Origin: Aquabacterium sp. A3
GTDB lineage: Bacteria > Pseudomonadota > Gammaproteobacteria > Burkholderiales > Burkholderiaceae_C
Direction: 5' to 3'
DNA: 64,000 bases
NCBI RefSeq assembly: GCF_038069945.1
Contig: NZ_JBBPEV010000001.1
Coordinates: forward strand, 434,001-498,000
A program made the position numbers and the translations under genes. Below are positions 29,182 to 37,743 of the stretch, piece after piece. The notes under the pieces are model-generated. The model was not told where the DNA came from and ran no database searches. It worked only from the letters and a program-made list of their open reading frames with translations. Within the stretch, counting starts at the first letter, position 1, and each line of letters begins with the position of its first letter.

Positions 29182-29197
29182 GAACTGTATACAGTTT
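29182..29197. promoter_or_regulatory. candidate operator, GAAC-TGTATACA-GTTT palindrome
   Basis: The inner 14 bases AACTGTATACAGTT (29183-29196) are a perfect palindrome, the best of the three related sites in the window. The site lies 24 bases before the start of the first NMT1-type binding protein gene and would overlap its promoter or leader. The core TGTATACA is identical to the one before gntR. This links the importer to the purine regulator. Confidence 0.65.
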
Positions 29198-29221
29198 CAA
29201 CAGCCGATGGAGCCCACTCAC

Positions 29222-30274
29222 ATGCCTTCGATCCTGCGCGCACGCCGTTCAATTCTGACCAGCCTCATCGCCTCATCCGCACTCATTTGGGGCGCAACAC
29301 TCCCCACTGCGGTGCACGCCGAAACCTCGATCAAGTTCCAGCTGGACTGGCGCTTTGAAGGCCCGTCCGCGCTGTTTCTGCACCCCGAGGCCAAAGGCTA
29401 CTTCAAGCAGGCTGGCCTGGACGTGAGCATCGACGCCGGCAGCGGCTCGGGCGGCACCATCACCCGGGTGGCCTCGGGCACCTACGACATGGGCTTTGCC
29501 GACATGGCCGCGCTGATGGAGTTTCACGCCAACAACCCCGACGCCCCCAACAAGCCGGTGGCCGTGATGATGGTCTACAACAACACCCCGGCCGCCGCCT
29601 TTGCCCTGAAGAAGTCGGGCATCAAGACCCCGGCCGATCTGGTGGGCAAGAAGCTGGGCGCACCCGTGTTCGATTCGGGCCGCAAGTCGTGGCCCATCTT
29701 TGCCAAGGCCAACAAGCTGGGGGCCGTGACCTGGACCAGCATGGACCCGCCCCTGCGCGAAACCATGCTGGTGCGCGGCGATGTGGACGCGATCACCGGG
29801 TTCTCGTTCACCTCCATCCTGAACCTGGAAGCCCGTGGCGCCAAACCGGATGAGATCGTGATGTTTCCCTATGCCCAGTACGGCGTGAAGCTGTACGGCA
29901 ACGCCATCATCGCCTCGCCCAAGATGATCAAGGAAAATCCAGAGGCCATCAAAGCCTTCCTGAAGGCCTTTGCCAAGGGGGCGAAAGAGGTCATCGCCGC
30001 ACCCGAGGTGGCCATCGCCTCGGTCAAGGCGCGCGACGGCATCATCAATGTGCCGCTGGAAACCCGCCGCCTGAAGATGGCCATCGACCAGGTGGTCAAC
30101 AGCCCGGATGCGCGCGCTGAAGGCTTCGGCCAGGTGAAGGCGCCGCGCCTGGCGCTGATGGCCTCTCAGGTGGGTGACGCCTTCAACACCAAGACCCGCG
30201 TGAACCCGGATGCCGTGTGGAACCCCGGCTTCCTACCCACGGCGGCCGAGTTGAACGTGTTGCCACGCAAGTGA
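29222..30274 (+). CDS. NMT1/SsuA-type ABC transporter substrate-binding protein (importer 1)
   Basis: A 350-residue periplasmic binding protein of the NMT1/THI5 family. A twin-arginine-like basic start and hydrophobic run end in a signal peptidase I site near AVHAE. The mature part begins SIKFQLDWRFEGPSALFL and includes AKGYFKQAGLDVSI and FADMAALMEF. ATG 29222 is chosen because GGAG at 29209-29212 serves as its ribosome-binding site; an ATG at 29207 is the alternative. An ATPase and a permease follow. The family carries thiamine precursors, sulfonates, nitrate, riboflavin and purine-like compounds. The operator upstream and the location suggest a purine or its breakdown product. Confidence 0.88.
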   Translation: MPSILRARRSILTSLIASSALIWGATLPTAVHAETSIKFQLDWRFEGPSALFLHPEAKGYFKQAGLDVSIDAGSGSGGTITRVASGTYDMGFADMAALMEFHANNPDAPNKPVAVMMVYNNTPAAAFALKKSGIKTPADLVGKKLGAPVFDSGRKSWPIFAKANKLGAVTWTSMDPPLRETMLVRGDVDAITGFSFTSILNLEARGAKPDEIVMFPYAQYGVKLYGNAIIASPKMIKENPEAIKAFLKAFAKGAKEVIAAPEVAIASVKARDGIINVPLETRRLKMAIDQVVNSPDARAEGFGQVKAPRLALMASQVGDAFNTKTRVNPDAVWNPGFLPTAAELNVLPRK

Positions 30275-30341
30275 CACCCATGCGCCTGAATGCCTCTGCG
30301 CCCGACTTCATGCATCACGACTTCCAGCAGGACACCCGGTC

Positions 30342-31169
30342 ATGAGCGCCTTTGTTGATTTCAAGAACGTCTGGCTGGCCTACAACGAAGAGTTGTTGGC
30401 CAAGGGCCAGTTCGCGGTGGAAGACATTTCACTGCAAATCCGCGAAGGCGAGTTCGTGGCCATCGTGGGCCCTTCGGGCTGTGGCAAGTCCACCTTCATG
30501 AAGCTCACGACGGGGCTGCGCATGCCATCAAAAGGCAGCGTCACCATCGGCGGCGAGTCCGTCACCGGGCCGCTGAAGATCACCGGCATGGCGTTTCAGG
30601 CGCCGTCCTTGCTGCCTTGGCGCACCACGGTGGACAACGTGCTGTTGCCGCTGGAGATCGTGGAGCCTTACCGCTCCACGTTCAAGGCCAAGCGCAAGCA
30701 GTACGAAGAAAAAGCGCGGGCACTGCTGCAAAGCGTGGGCCTGGGCGGCTATGAAGACAAATTCCCCTGGCAGCTGTCAGGCGGCATGCAGCAGCGCGCC
30801 AGCATCTGCCGGGCACTCATCCACGAGCCCAAAATGCTCTTGCTGGACGAGCCCTTTGGTGCGCTGGACGCCTTCACCCGCGAAGAGCTCTGGTGCGCGC
30901 TGCGCGACCTGCAGGCACAACAGAAGTTCAACGTCATTTTGGTCACACACGACTTGCGCGAGGCGGTCTTTCTGGCCGATACCGTGTACGTGATGAGCAA
31001 GAGCCCGGGCCGCATCCTGGCCAAGCGGGACATCGAGCTGCCCAGGCCCCGTGACCTGGAAGTGACCTACAGCGCGCACTTCACCGACATCGTGCACGAG
31101 CTGCGTGCGCACATTGGTGCCATGCGCAAACCCACCACCATCGTCGCCTCTGCGGACACCGCCCAATGA
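30342..31169 (+). CDS. ABC transporter ATP-binding protein (importer 1)
   Basis: A 275-residue ATPase of the nitrate/sulfonate/taurine class. Walker A is GPSGCGKST, the Q-loop is MAFQAPSLLPWRTT, the signature is LSGGMQQRASICRAL, Walker B is MLLLDEPFGALDAFT, and the switch histidine is in LVTHDLREAVFLAD. An insertion around EPYRSTFKAKRKQYEEKAR is charged. It starts 67 bases after the binding protein gene and overlaps the permease start by four bases. Confidence 0.9.
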   Translation: MSAFVDFKNVWLAYNEELLAKGQFAVEDISLQIREGEFVAIVGPSGCGKSTFMKLTTGLRMPSKGSVTIGGESVTGPLKITGMAFQAPSLLPWRTTVDNVLLPLEIVEPYRSTFKAKRKQYEEKARALLQSVGLGGYEDKFPWQLSGGMQQRASICRALIHEPKMLLLDEPFGALDAFTREELWCALRDLQAQQKFNVILVTHDLREAVFLADTVYVMSKSPGRILAKRDIELPRPRDLEVTYSAHFTDIVHELRAHIGAMRKPTTIVASADTAQ

Positions 31170-31939
31170 AGCTCTCTGATAAAAAGCTGGAAACCATCGC
31201 GCCCTGGGGCCTGCTGGTGCTGATCATCTTGCTGTGGCAGTTGATCTGCAGCGCGCTGGATGTGTCTGAATTCATCTTTCCCAGCCCCTGGCGCATTGCC
31301 GAACAACTGGTGGAGTTTCACACCGAAATCTTCAAGCACGCCTGGCGCACGCTGTGGGTGACGATGGTGGGCTTTGGCATCGCCATCGTGGTGGGGGTGA
31401 TGCTGGGCTTCCTGATCGGCAGCTCGCGCCTGGCCTACGCCGCCATCTACCCGCTGATGACCGCCTTCAATGCCTTGCCCAAGGCCGCGTTCATCCCCAT
31501 CCTGGTGGTGTGGTTCGGCATCGGCGTGGGCCCGGCGGTGCTCACGGCCTTCCTAATCAGCTTCTTCCCGATCATGGTCAACATCGCCACCGGCCTGGCC
31601 ACACTCGAGCCCGAGCTGGAAGACGTGCTGCGGGTGCTGGGTGCCCGCCGATGGGACGTGCTGATCAAGGTGGGCCTGCCCCGCTCCATGCCCTACTTCT
31701 ATGGCTCGCTGAAGGTGGCCATCACCCTGGCGTTTGTGGGCACCACCGTGTCCGAGATGACCGCCGCCAACGAAGGCATTGGCTACCTGCTGATCAGTGC
31801 CGGCTCGGCCATGCAGATGGGCCTGGCCTTCGGCGGCCTGGTGGTGGTAGGCGCCATGGCCATGGTCATGTACGAGCTGTTTTCTTACATTGAAGGCCAC
31901 ACCACCGCCTGGGCGCATCGAGGCAGCCAGAACCACTGA
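31166..31939 (+). CDS. ABC transporter permease (importer 1)
   Basis: A 257-residue inner-membrane permease with about six helices, of the SsuC/TauC family. The ATPase-contact (EAA-like) loop reads EPELEDVLRVLGARRWDVL followed by KVGLPRSMPYF. VISAGSAMQ-like sequences at the end match the family. It is translationally coupled to the ATPase (ATGA) and ends the three-gene importer. Confidence 0.9.
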   Translation: MKLSDKKLETIAPWGLLVLIILLWQLICSALDVSEFIFPSPWRIAEQLVEFHTEIFKHAWRTLWVTMVGFGIAIVVGVMLGFLIGSSRLAYAAIYPLMTAFNALPKAAFIPILVVWFGIGVGPAVLTAFLISFFPIMVNIATGLATLEPELEDVLRVLGARRWDVLIKVGLPRSMPYFYGSLKVAITLAFVGTTVSEMTAANEGIGYLLISAGSAMQMGLAFGGLVVVGAMAMVMYELFSYIEGHTTAWAHRGSQNH

Positions 31940-32127
31940 CACCTGATTCAACGTTTGACGCAAGAGTAGAAGCGTTCACCTGGGCTGCCGTTGGGTGGTC
32001 ATGGCGGGAAATTGCTCTTGAGACCGATGTGTTCCCTGCGGCGCACACCTTGCTCAAGCCATGCCATGACCTGCTTCAACCATGAACCCGCCCCTGCCGA
32101 AGGGGTGATCGCCAGCAGAGGCCTCTC

Positions 32128-32724
32128 ATGAGGTGCCTGCTGCTCACCTGCCACCCCTTGCCCGACAGCTATGGTGCGGCCCTGACGCGCACGGCCTTGC
32201 AAGGCCTGGCCGCCGGCGGGCACGAGGTGCGCCATCTTGACCTGTATGCCATGGGCTTCGACCCCGTGCTGAGCCTGGCCGAGCGCCGAAGCTACCTGAG
32301 CAACACCCAGCACAACATCGACGGCCTGCAAGCGCACGTGGACGCCCTGCGCTGGGCCGAGGCCCTGGTGTGCATCTACCCCACCTGGATGTACGGCCCC
32401 CCGGCCATGCTCAAGGGTTGGCTGGACCGGGTGATGCTGCCCGGCGTGGCGTTTGAGCTCAGCGGTCATCCGCTCATTCCCATCCGCGGCGCACTGCAGA
32501 ACATCCACCGCTTCGTGGGGGTGACCACCTCGGGTGCGCCCTGGTGGTGGCTGCGGGTGGTGGGCGACCCGGGCCGCAGTCTGTTCATGAAGGGCTTGCG
32601 CCCGCTGTTTGCGCGCCGGTGCCGAGCGCGGTGGCTGCAACTGCATTCGATGAACTACCAGTCGGATGAGGCTCGCCAGCGCTTTCTGGCTCGGGTACAA
32701 CAGCAGTTGACCCGCCTGGACTGA
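32128..32724 (+). CDS. NAD(P)H quinone oxidoreductase, flavodoxin-like fold
   Basis: A 198-residue soluble flavoprotein. The beginning RCLLLTCHPLPDSYGAAL is the FMN/FAD-binding opening of the NQO1/MdaB flavodoxin_2 family. VCIYPTWMYGPPAMLKGWLD carries the signature that contacts the isoalloxazine ring. It precedes the second NMT1-type importer by 34 bases on the same strand, so it may be its first gene. It could supply reducing power to the dioxygenase or other redox steps, but this is only suggested by position. The ribosome-binding site is weak (GAGGCC). Confidence 0.82.
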   Translation: MRCLLLTCHPLPDSYGAALTRTALQGLAAGGHEVRHLDLYAMGFDPVLSLAERRSYLSNTQHNIDGLQAHVDALRWAEALVCIYPTWMYGPPAMLKGWLDRVMLPGVAFELSGHPLIPIRGALQNIHRFVGVTTSGAPWWWLRVVGDPGRSLFMKGLRPLFARRCRARWLQLHSMNYQSDEARQRFLARVQQQLTRLD

Positions 32725-32758
32725 ATCAGGTGATCGTGCCCCCACACCGGAGGATCTG

Positions 32759-33775
32759 ATGACGGCTTTCACCCTGCACCAACACCTTCACCGACGTTTG
32801 AGCATCACCGTGGCCGCGAGCCTGCTAGGTCTGCTGAGCGGGCCCGTGCAGGCCCAGGCCCTGGAAAAGTTCACCTACCTGACCAACTGGTATGCCCAGG
32901 CCGAGCACGGTGGCTTCTATCAGGCCCAGGCCACGGGCCTGTACCGGCAAGCCGGGCTGGAGGTGAGCCTCCGCATGGGCGGGCCGCAGGTCAACCTGAT
33001 GCAACTCATGCTGGCCGGTCAGGCCGATTGCATCATGGGCTACGACGTGCAAACCATGAAGGCCTGGGAGCAAGGCATCCCGGCCGTGACGGTGGCCGCC
33101 GCCTTCCAGAAAGACCCGGCCGTCATCATTGCCCGCCCTGACGTCAAGCGCTTTGAAGACCTCAAGCGCAAGACCATCCTGGTGGGCAGCGCAGGCATGG
33201 TCACCTACTGGCCCTGGCTGAAAGACCGCTACGGCTTCACCGATGCGCAGATGCGGCCCTACACCTTCAACATCCAGCCCTTCCTGGCCGACAAGAACGT
33301 GGCTCAGCAAGGCTACCTCTCGTCCGAGCCCTATGCCATCGAGCAGGAAAGCGGCATCAAGCCCACCGTGCTGCTGATGGCCGATCACGGCTGGCCGCCC
33401 TACGCCACCACCATCGTCTGCACCCAGCAGACGATCGAGCGTCGGCCCCAGGCCGTGGCCGCCTTTGTGAAGGCCTCCATGCAGGGCTGGAAGAGCTACC
33501 TGAGCGGCAACCCGGCACCGGCCAATGCGCTGATCAAAAAAGACAACCCCAACATGACGGATGACAAGATCGCCCATGCCATCCAGAAGATGAAGGACGT
33601 GGGCCTGGTGACAGGTGGTGATGCCGCGAGCCAGGGCATCGGCATCATCACCGATGACCGCATGAAGCAGACCTTCGACATGCTGGTCAAGCACGAGCTG
33701 ATCGACCCGAAGAAGGTGGATGTGCGCAAGACCTACACCACGCGGTTCGTCAGCGGCCTGAAGGTCATGCCATGA
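32759..33775 (+). CDS. NMT1/SsuA-type ABC transporter substrate-binding protein (importer 2)
   Basis: A 338-residue periplasmic binding protein. The basic start and hydrophobic run end near GPVQAQA, a signal peptidase I site. The mature part shows EKFTYLTNWYAQAEHGGFYQ, GLYRQAGLEVSLRMGG and the substrate-loop MAGQADCIMG-like LAGQADCIMGYDVQTM. A good Shine-Dalgarno (GGAGG) lies eight bases before the ATG. It is only distantly similar to the binding protein of importer 1, so the two importers probably carry different compounds. It overlaps the dioxygenase gene by four bases (ATGA). Confidence 0.88.
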   Translation: MTAFTLHQHLHRRLSITVAASLLGLLSGPVQAQALEKFTYLTNWYAQAEHGGFYQAQATGLYRQAGLEVSLRMGGPQVNLMQLMLAGQADCIMGYDVQTMKAWEQGIPAVTVAAAFQKDPAVIIARPDVKRFEDLKRKTILVGSAGMVTYWPWLKDRYGFTDAQMRPYTFNIQPFLADKNVAQQGYLSSEPYAIEQESGIKPTVLLMADHGWPPYATTIVCTQQTIERRPQAVAAFVKASMQGWKSYLSGNPAPANALIKKDNPNMTDDKIAHAIQKMKDVGLVTGGDAASQGIGIITDDRMKQTFDMLVKHELIDPKKVDVRKTYTTRFVSGLKVMP

Positions 33776-34719
33776 GCACGCCACGCCAATTGCCCGTGAT
33801 CGACCTGTCGGTGTCTGAGGGCCTGCCGCAGATGATCGACGAGGCCTGCCGCACCCATGGCTTTTTTTATGTGGTGGGCCATGGCGTGCCGTCGGCCTTG
33901 CGGTCTGCGGCCTTCGATGCGGCCCAGCGCTTCTTCGCGCTGGACGAGGCCACCAAAGCCCGTTGGCACATCGAGCGCAGTGGCATCCACCGGGGGTTCG
34001 ATCCCATCGGCTGGCAGGCGCTGGAGCCCGGCCAACCCGCCGACCTGAAAGAGAGCTTTTACCTGGGGGTGGACCGCCAGGCCGATGACCCGCTGGTGCG
34101 GGCCGGCACGCCCAACCATGGCCCCAATCAATGGCCCGACGAAGCCCTGGTGCCCGGGTTCAGGGCCACGGTGGAGGCCTATCAACAGGCGATGGCCGGC
34201 TTGTCGGCCCGGCTGTTGGGCTTGATGGCCGAAGGGCTGGGTCTGCCACGCACGTACTTTGAGTCGTTCCTGAACGACCCCATGCCCGTGTTGCGCCTGC
34301 TGCATTACCCGCCCCAGCCCCCCGCCGAGGCGGTGCAGCCCGGCCAGATCGGCTGTGGTGCCCACACCGATTGGGGCACGGTCACCCTGCTGGCCCAGGA
34401 CGAGGCCGGTGGCCTGCAAGTGCAAGCCGCCGATGGCCACTGGTTTGACGCCCCGCCCCTGCCCGACAGCCATGTGGTCAACCTGGGCGACATGATGGCC
34501 CGCTGGACCAACGACCGCTACCGCTCGACGCCACACCGGGTGCTCAACCCGCATGGGCGCGAACGCTACTCGCTGGCGTACTTCTTCGACATCCATTACC
34601 ACGCCGTCGTCAGCGCCCTGCCCGGCTGCTTTGACGATGCCAATCCACCCCGCTACCCGCCGGTGACGGCGGGACAGCACATCATCGAGATGTATGAACG
34701 AACCCGTGCCAGCCATTGA
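33772..34719 (+). CDS. 2-oxoglutarate/Fe(II)-dependent dioxygenase (isopenicillin N synthase-like)
   Basis: A 315-residue oxygenase of the DIOX/IPNS-like family. The N-terminal LPVIDLSVSEG and THGFFYVVGHGVP are typical. The iron triad is H198 and D200 in GAHTDWGTVTLLAQ and H255 in RSTPHRVLNP, and the oxoglutarate-binding RYS is in ERYSLAYFFDIHY. Such enzymes hydroxylate or demethylate small molecules; xanthine dioxygenases belong to another family. Its place inside an ABC importer operon, between binding protein and ATPase, suggests that it acts on the imported compound. The 3' end overlaps the ATPase gene by 26 bases. Confidence 0.88.
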   Translation: MSTPRQLPVIDLSVSEGLPQMIDEACRTHGFFYVVGHGVPSALRSAAFDAAQRFFALDEATKARWHIERSGIHRGFDPIGWQALEPGQPADLKESFYLGVDRQADDPLVRAGTPNHGPNQWPDEALVPGFRATVEAYQQAMAGLSARLLGLMAEGLGLPRTYFESFLNDPMPVLRLLHYPPQPPAEAVQPGQIGCGAHTDWGTVTLLAQDEAGGLQVQAADGHWFDAPPLPDSHVVNLGDMMARWTNDRYRSTPHRVLNPHGRERYSLAYFFDIHYHAVVSALPGCFDDANPPRYPPVTAGQHIIEMYERTRASH

Positions 34720-35524
34720 AGTCCTGTCGGCCGAACAGGTCTATCCCAACGGTACCCGCGCCCTGCTGCCGGTCAACCTCAGCATCCAGCCCGGCGAGTT
34801 CGTGACCCTGCTGGGCCCCTCGGGCTGCGGCAAGAGCACGCTGCTCAAGATGATTGCGGGGCTGCTGGAGCCCAGCGATGGGCGACTGCTGTTGTCGCGC
34901 AAGCCGGTGCACGCGCCCGATGCCGACCACGGCCTGTCGTTCGTGTTCCAGGAGGCCACGCTCATGCCCTGGGCCACGGTGCAGTCCAATGTGCGCTTGC
35001 CGCTGGACCTGGCCGGGGTGCCCCGCGCCGAAGCCGACGCCCGCGTCCAAGAAGCCTTGGCCCTGGTGGGCCTGGACAAGTTTGGCCAGAGCCTGCCGCG
35101 CGAGCTGTCAGGCGGCATGCAGATGCGCGTGTCCATCGCCAGGGGTTTGGTGACCCGCCCCAAACTCTTGCTGATGGACGAGCCCTTTGGCGCGCTGGAC
35201 GAGATCACCCGCAACAAGCTGGACGCCGACCTGCTGGAACTGTGGAAGCGGCAAGGCCTGACCGTCGTGTTCGTGACCCACAGCATCACCGAAGCCGCCT
35301 TCCTGTCTTCGCGGGTGATCGTGATGGCCGCACGCCCGGGGCGCGTGGTGGACGACATCGCGGTGTCATCGCCCTACCCGCGTGACGACCTGTACCGCAC
35401 CACGCCCGAGTTCAACGCCCTGGTGCGCCGGCTGCACGAGGCCCTGACCAGCGCCAGCCAGCAAGGGCAGCCCAGCCACGACCTCACCTCGACCGCTCAA
35501 CCCACCCCGAAGGCCGCCGCATGA
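34694..35524 (+). CDS. ABC transporter ATP-binding protein (importer 2)
   Basis: A 276-residue ATPase of the nitrate/sulfonate/taurine class. It shows Walker A GPSGCGKST, Q-loop FVFQEATLMPWATV, signature LSGGMQMRVSIARGL, Walker B LLLMDEPFGALDEIT and the switch histidine in FVTHSITEAAFLSS. The start lies inside the dioxygenase gene and the stop overlaps the permease start by four bases. The C-terminal tail is Ser/Gln/Pro-rich and unconserved. Confidence 0.9.
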   Translation: MNEPVPAIEVLSAEQVYPNGTRALLPVNLSIQPGEFVTLLGPSGCGKSTLLKMIAGLLEPSDGRLLLSRKPVHAPDADHGLSFVFQEATLMPWATVQSNVRLPLDLAGVPRAEADARVQEALALVGLDKFGQSLPRELSGGMQMRVSIARGLVTRPKLLLMDEPFGALDEITRNKLDADLLELWKRQGLTVVFVTHSITEAAFLSSRVIVMAARPGRVVDDIAVSSPYPRDDLYRTTPEFNALVRRLHEALTSASQQGQPSHDLTSTAQPTPKAAA

Positions 35525-36330
35525 GCACCCCGCAACAACGTCGACAAGCGCGCACCGAGCGAGCGCGTCAATGGTTTCTGCCGCTGCTGGTCACCACCGT
35601 GCTGCTGGGCCTGTGGCAGGCCTGGACGGTGATCCAGCAAGTACCCACGTACCTGGTGCCCTCGCCCTGGGCCATCGCGCAAACGCTGGTGGAAGACTGG
35701 GCCTTGCTGATCGGCTCGCTGTGGGTCACGGTCAAAATCACCGTGCTGTCGTTCATCGCGGCCACGGTGATCGGCGCCCTGATCGCCTTCGCCTTCGTGC
35801 AAAGCCGCTGGATCGAGGCGGCGTTCTTCCCGTATGCCGTGCTGCTGCAGGTCACACCCATCGTGGCCATCGCACCGCTGATCATCATCTGGGTGAAAGA
35901 CCCCACCCTGTCGCTGGTGGTGTGTGCCACCCTGGTGGCGCTGTTTCCCATCATCAGCAACACCACGGTGGGCCTGCGCAGCGTCAACCCCGGGCTGGCC
36001 GCGTACTTTCAGCTGCAGCGCGCCACGCGCTGGCAAACGCTGGTGCGCCTGCGCATCCCTTCGGCCCTGCCTTACTTCTTTGCGGGCCTGCGCATCTCGG
36101 GCGGCCTGGCCCTGATCGGCGCCGTGGTGGCCGAGTTCGTCGCGGGCACCGGCGGCACGGGCACGGGCCTGGCCTACCAGATCCTGCAGGCAGGCTACCA
36201 ACTCAACATTCCCCGGCTGTTTGCCGCACTGGTGCTGATCTCGGTGACGGGTGTGGCCGTGTTTGCCTTCCTGTCGGCCCTATCACGCTGGGCCCTGAGC
36301 GGCTGGCACGAAAGCGAGATGAACCCATGA
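35521..36330 (+). CDS. ABC transporter permease (importer 2)
   Basis: A 269-residue SsuC/TauC-type permease with a basic N-terminal tail (QQRRQARTERARQW) and about six membrane helices. The cytoplasmic loop SVNPGLAAYFQLQRATRWQT followed by LVRLRIPSALPYFFAGL is the ATPase-contact motif. The start and stop each overlap the neighbouring genes by four bases. Confidence 0.9.
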   Translation: MSTPQQRRQARTERARQWFLPLLVTTVLLGLWQAWTVIQQVPTYLVPSPWAIAQTLVEDWALLIGSLWVTVKITVLSFIAATVIGALIAFAFVQSRWIEAAFFPYAVLLQVTPIVAIAPLIIIWVKDPTLSLVVCATLVALFPIISNTTVGLRSVNPGLAAYFQLQRATRWQTLVRLRIPSALPYFFAGLRISGGLALIGAVVAEFVAGTGGTGTGLAYQILQAGYQLNIPRLFAALVLISVTGVAVFAFLSALSRWALSGWHESEMNP

Positions 36331-37709
36331 GTACCTCCTTGCTGATCAAGAACGCCCGCACCATCCTCACCGGCCTGCCCGGTGAGCAAGCCCGCATCGA
36401 CCCCGCCCAAGGGCAAGACCTGCGCGTGCAAGGCCCGCTGATCCACGAGATCGGCACGCTCACACCGCGCGACGGCGAGCGTGTCATCGACGCCAGCGAC
36501 TGCGTGCTCATGCCCGGCTGGGTCAACACCCACCACCACCTGTTCCAGAGCCTGCTCAAGGGCATCCCGGCCGGCATCGACGCCGGGCTGATGGCCTGGT
36601 TGTCGGCCGTGCCCGTGGCCTACCGCCGCCACTTCGACCACGAAGCCGTGTTGCGGCTGGCGGCCCGCCTGGGCATGGTCGAATTGCTGCTGTCAGGCTG
36701 CACCACGGTGGCCGACCACCAATACCACTACTACCCGGGCATGCCGTTTGACGCGTCGGCGGCCGTGTTTGACGAAGCAGCCGCCTTGGGCCTGCGCTTT
36801 GTGCTGTGCCGGGGTGGCCAGACCATCACCCGCGCCATCGACGTGAACCCACCACCCCAGGTGCGCCCCGAAACGCTGGACCAGTTCATGGCCGCCATCG
36901 AGCGCGATGTGCGGCGCTGGCATGACCCCTCGCCCACCAGCATGCGCCGGGTCGTCAGCGCCCCCACCACGCCCACCTGGTCGGTGGAGGTGGGCCACCT
37001 GCGCCCCATCGCCGAGCACGCGCGCAGCCTGGGCATCCGCCTGCACAGCCACCTGAGCGAAACGGCCGACTACGTGCACTACTGCCGCGAGGTGCATGGC
37101 TGCAGCCCGGTTGATTTTGTGGGCGAGCATGGCTGGCTGGGCGAGGACGTCTGGTATGCCCACCTGGTGCACCTGAGCCCGGCCGAGATCGACACCCTGG
37201 TGCGTACGGGCACGGGCATGTCGCATTGCCCGCAAAGCAACGGGCGCCTGGGCTCGGGCGTGGCGCCTGCGCCGGCGATGATGCGCGCCGGGGGCGCCGT
37301 GTCATTGGCGGTGGACGGTGCCGCCTCGAACGAAGCCGCCGACATGGCCCACGAGGCCCACATGGCCTGGTTGGTGCACCGCGCTGTTGGCGGGGCCTCG
37401 GCGCTCACCACCGACGAGGTGGTGCACATGGGCACGGCCGGTGGCGCCCGCGTGCTGGGCCTGCCGGGCGTGGGCACCGTGCAGGTGGGCCAGGCCGCCG
37501 ACCTGGTGCTGGTGCCGCTGAACGAAGCCCGCCACTGGGGCCTGCACGACCCGGGCGTGGCACCCGTGGCCAGCGGCGCTTACCGCGCGCGCACCGTGTT
37601 GTGCCACGGCCGTGTGGTGGTGGACGACGGCCAGATTCCGGGCCTGGACATGGCCCAGTTGCAGGCCGATGCCGCAGCGGCAGTGCGTGTGATGATGGCC
37701 TCGCGTTGA
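36327..37709 (+). CDS. amidohydrolase resembling isoxanthopterin deaminase
   Basis: A 460-residue amidohydrolase of COG0402, paralogous to the 8-oxoguanine deaminase-like protein at 13709 but clearly different. Metal motifs are NTHHHLFQSLLKG (H69-H71), IRLHSHLSET, YAHLVHLSP and AVDGAASNEAADM. The YYPGMPFDASAAVFDEA, RRVVSAPTT and MSHCPQSNGRLGSG segments agree, from memory, with the environmental isoxanthopterin deaminase rather than with 8-oxoguanine deaminase. Coupling to an importer and a dioxygenase by ATGA overlap suggests catabolism of a pterin or pterin-like purine analogue. The substrate is inferred. Confidence 0.8.
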   Translation: MSTSLLIKNARTILTGLPGEQARIDPAQGQDLRVQGPLIHEIGTLTPRDGERVIDASDCVLMPGWVNTHHHLFQSLLKGIPAGIDAGLMAWLSAVPVAYRRHFDHEAVLRLAARLGMVELLLSGCTTVADHQYHYYPGMPFDASAAVFDEAAALGLRFVLCRGGQTITRAIDVNPPPQVRPETLDQFMAAIERDVRRWHDPSPTSMRRVVSAPTTPTWSVEVGHLRPIAEHARSLGIRLHSHLSETADYVHYCREVHGCSPVDFVGEHGWLGEDVWYAHLVHLSPAEIDTLVRTGTGMSHCPQSNGRLGSGVAPAPAMMRAGGAVSLAVDGAASNEAADMAHEAHMAWLVHRAVGGASALTTDEVVHMGTAGGARVLGLPGVGTVQVGQAADLVLVPLNEARHWGLHDPGVAPVASGAYRARTVLCHGRVVVDDGQIPGLDMAQLQADAAAAVRVMMASR

Positions 37710-37743
37710 TGCCGGTGGCCCAACGACGCTTCAGGAGTTGACG

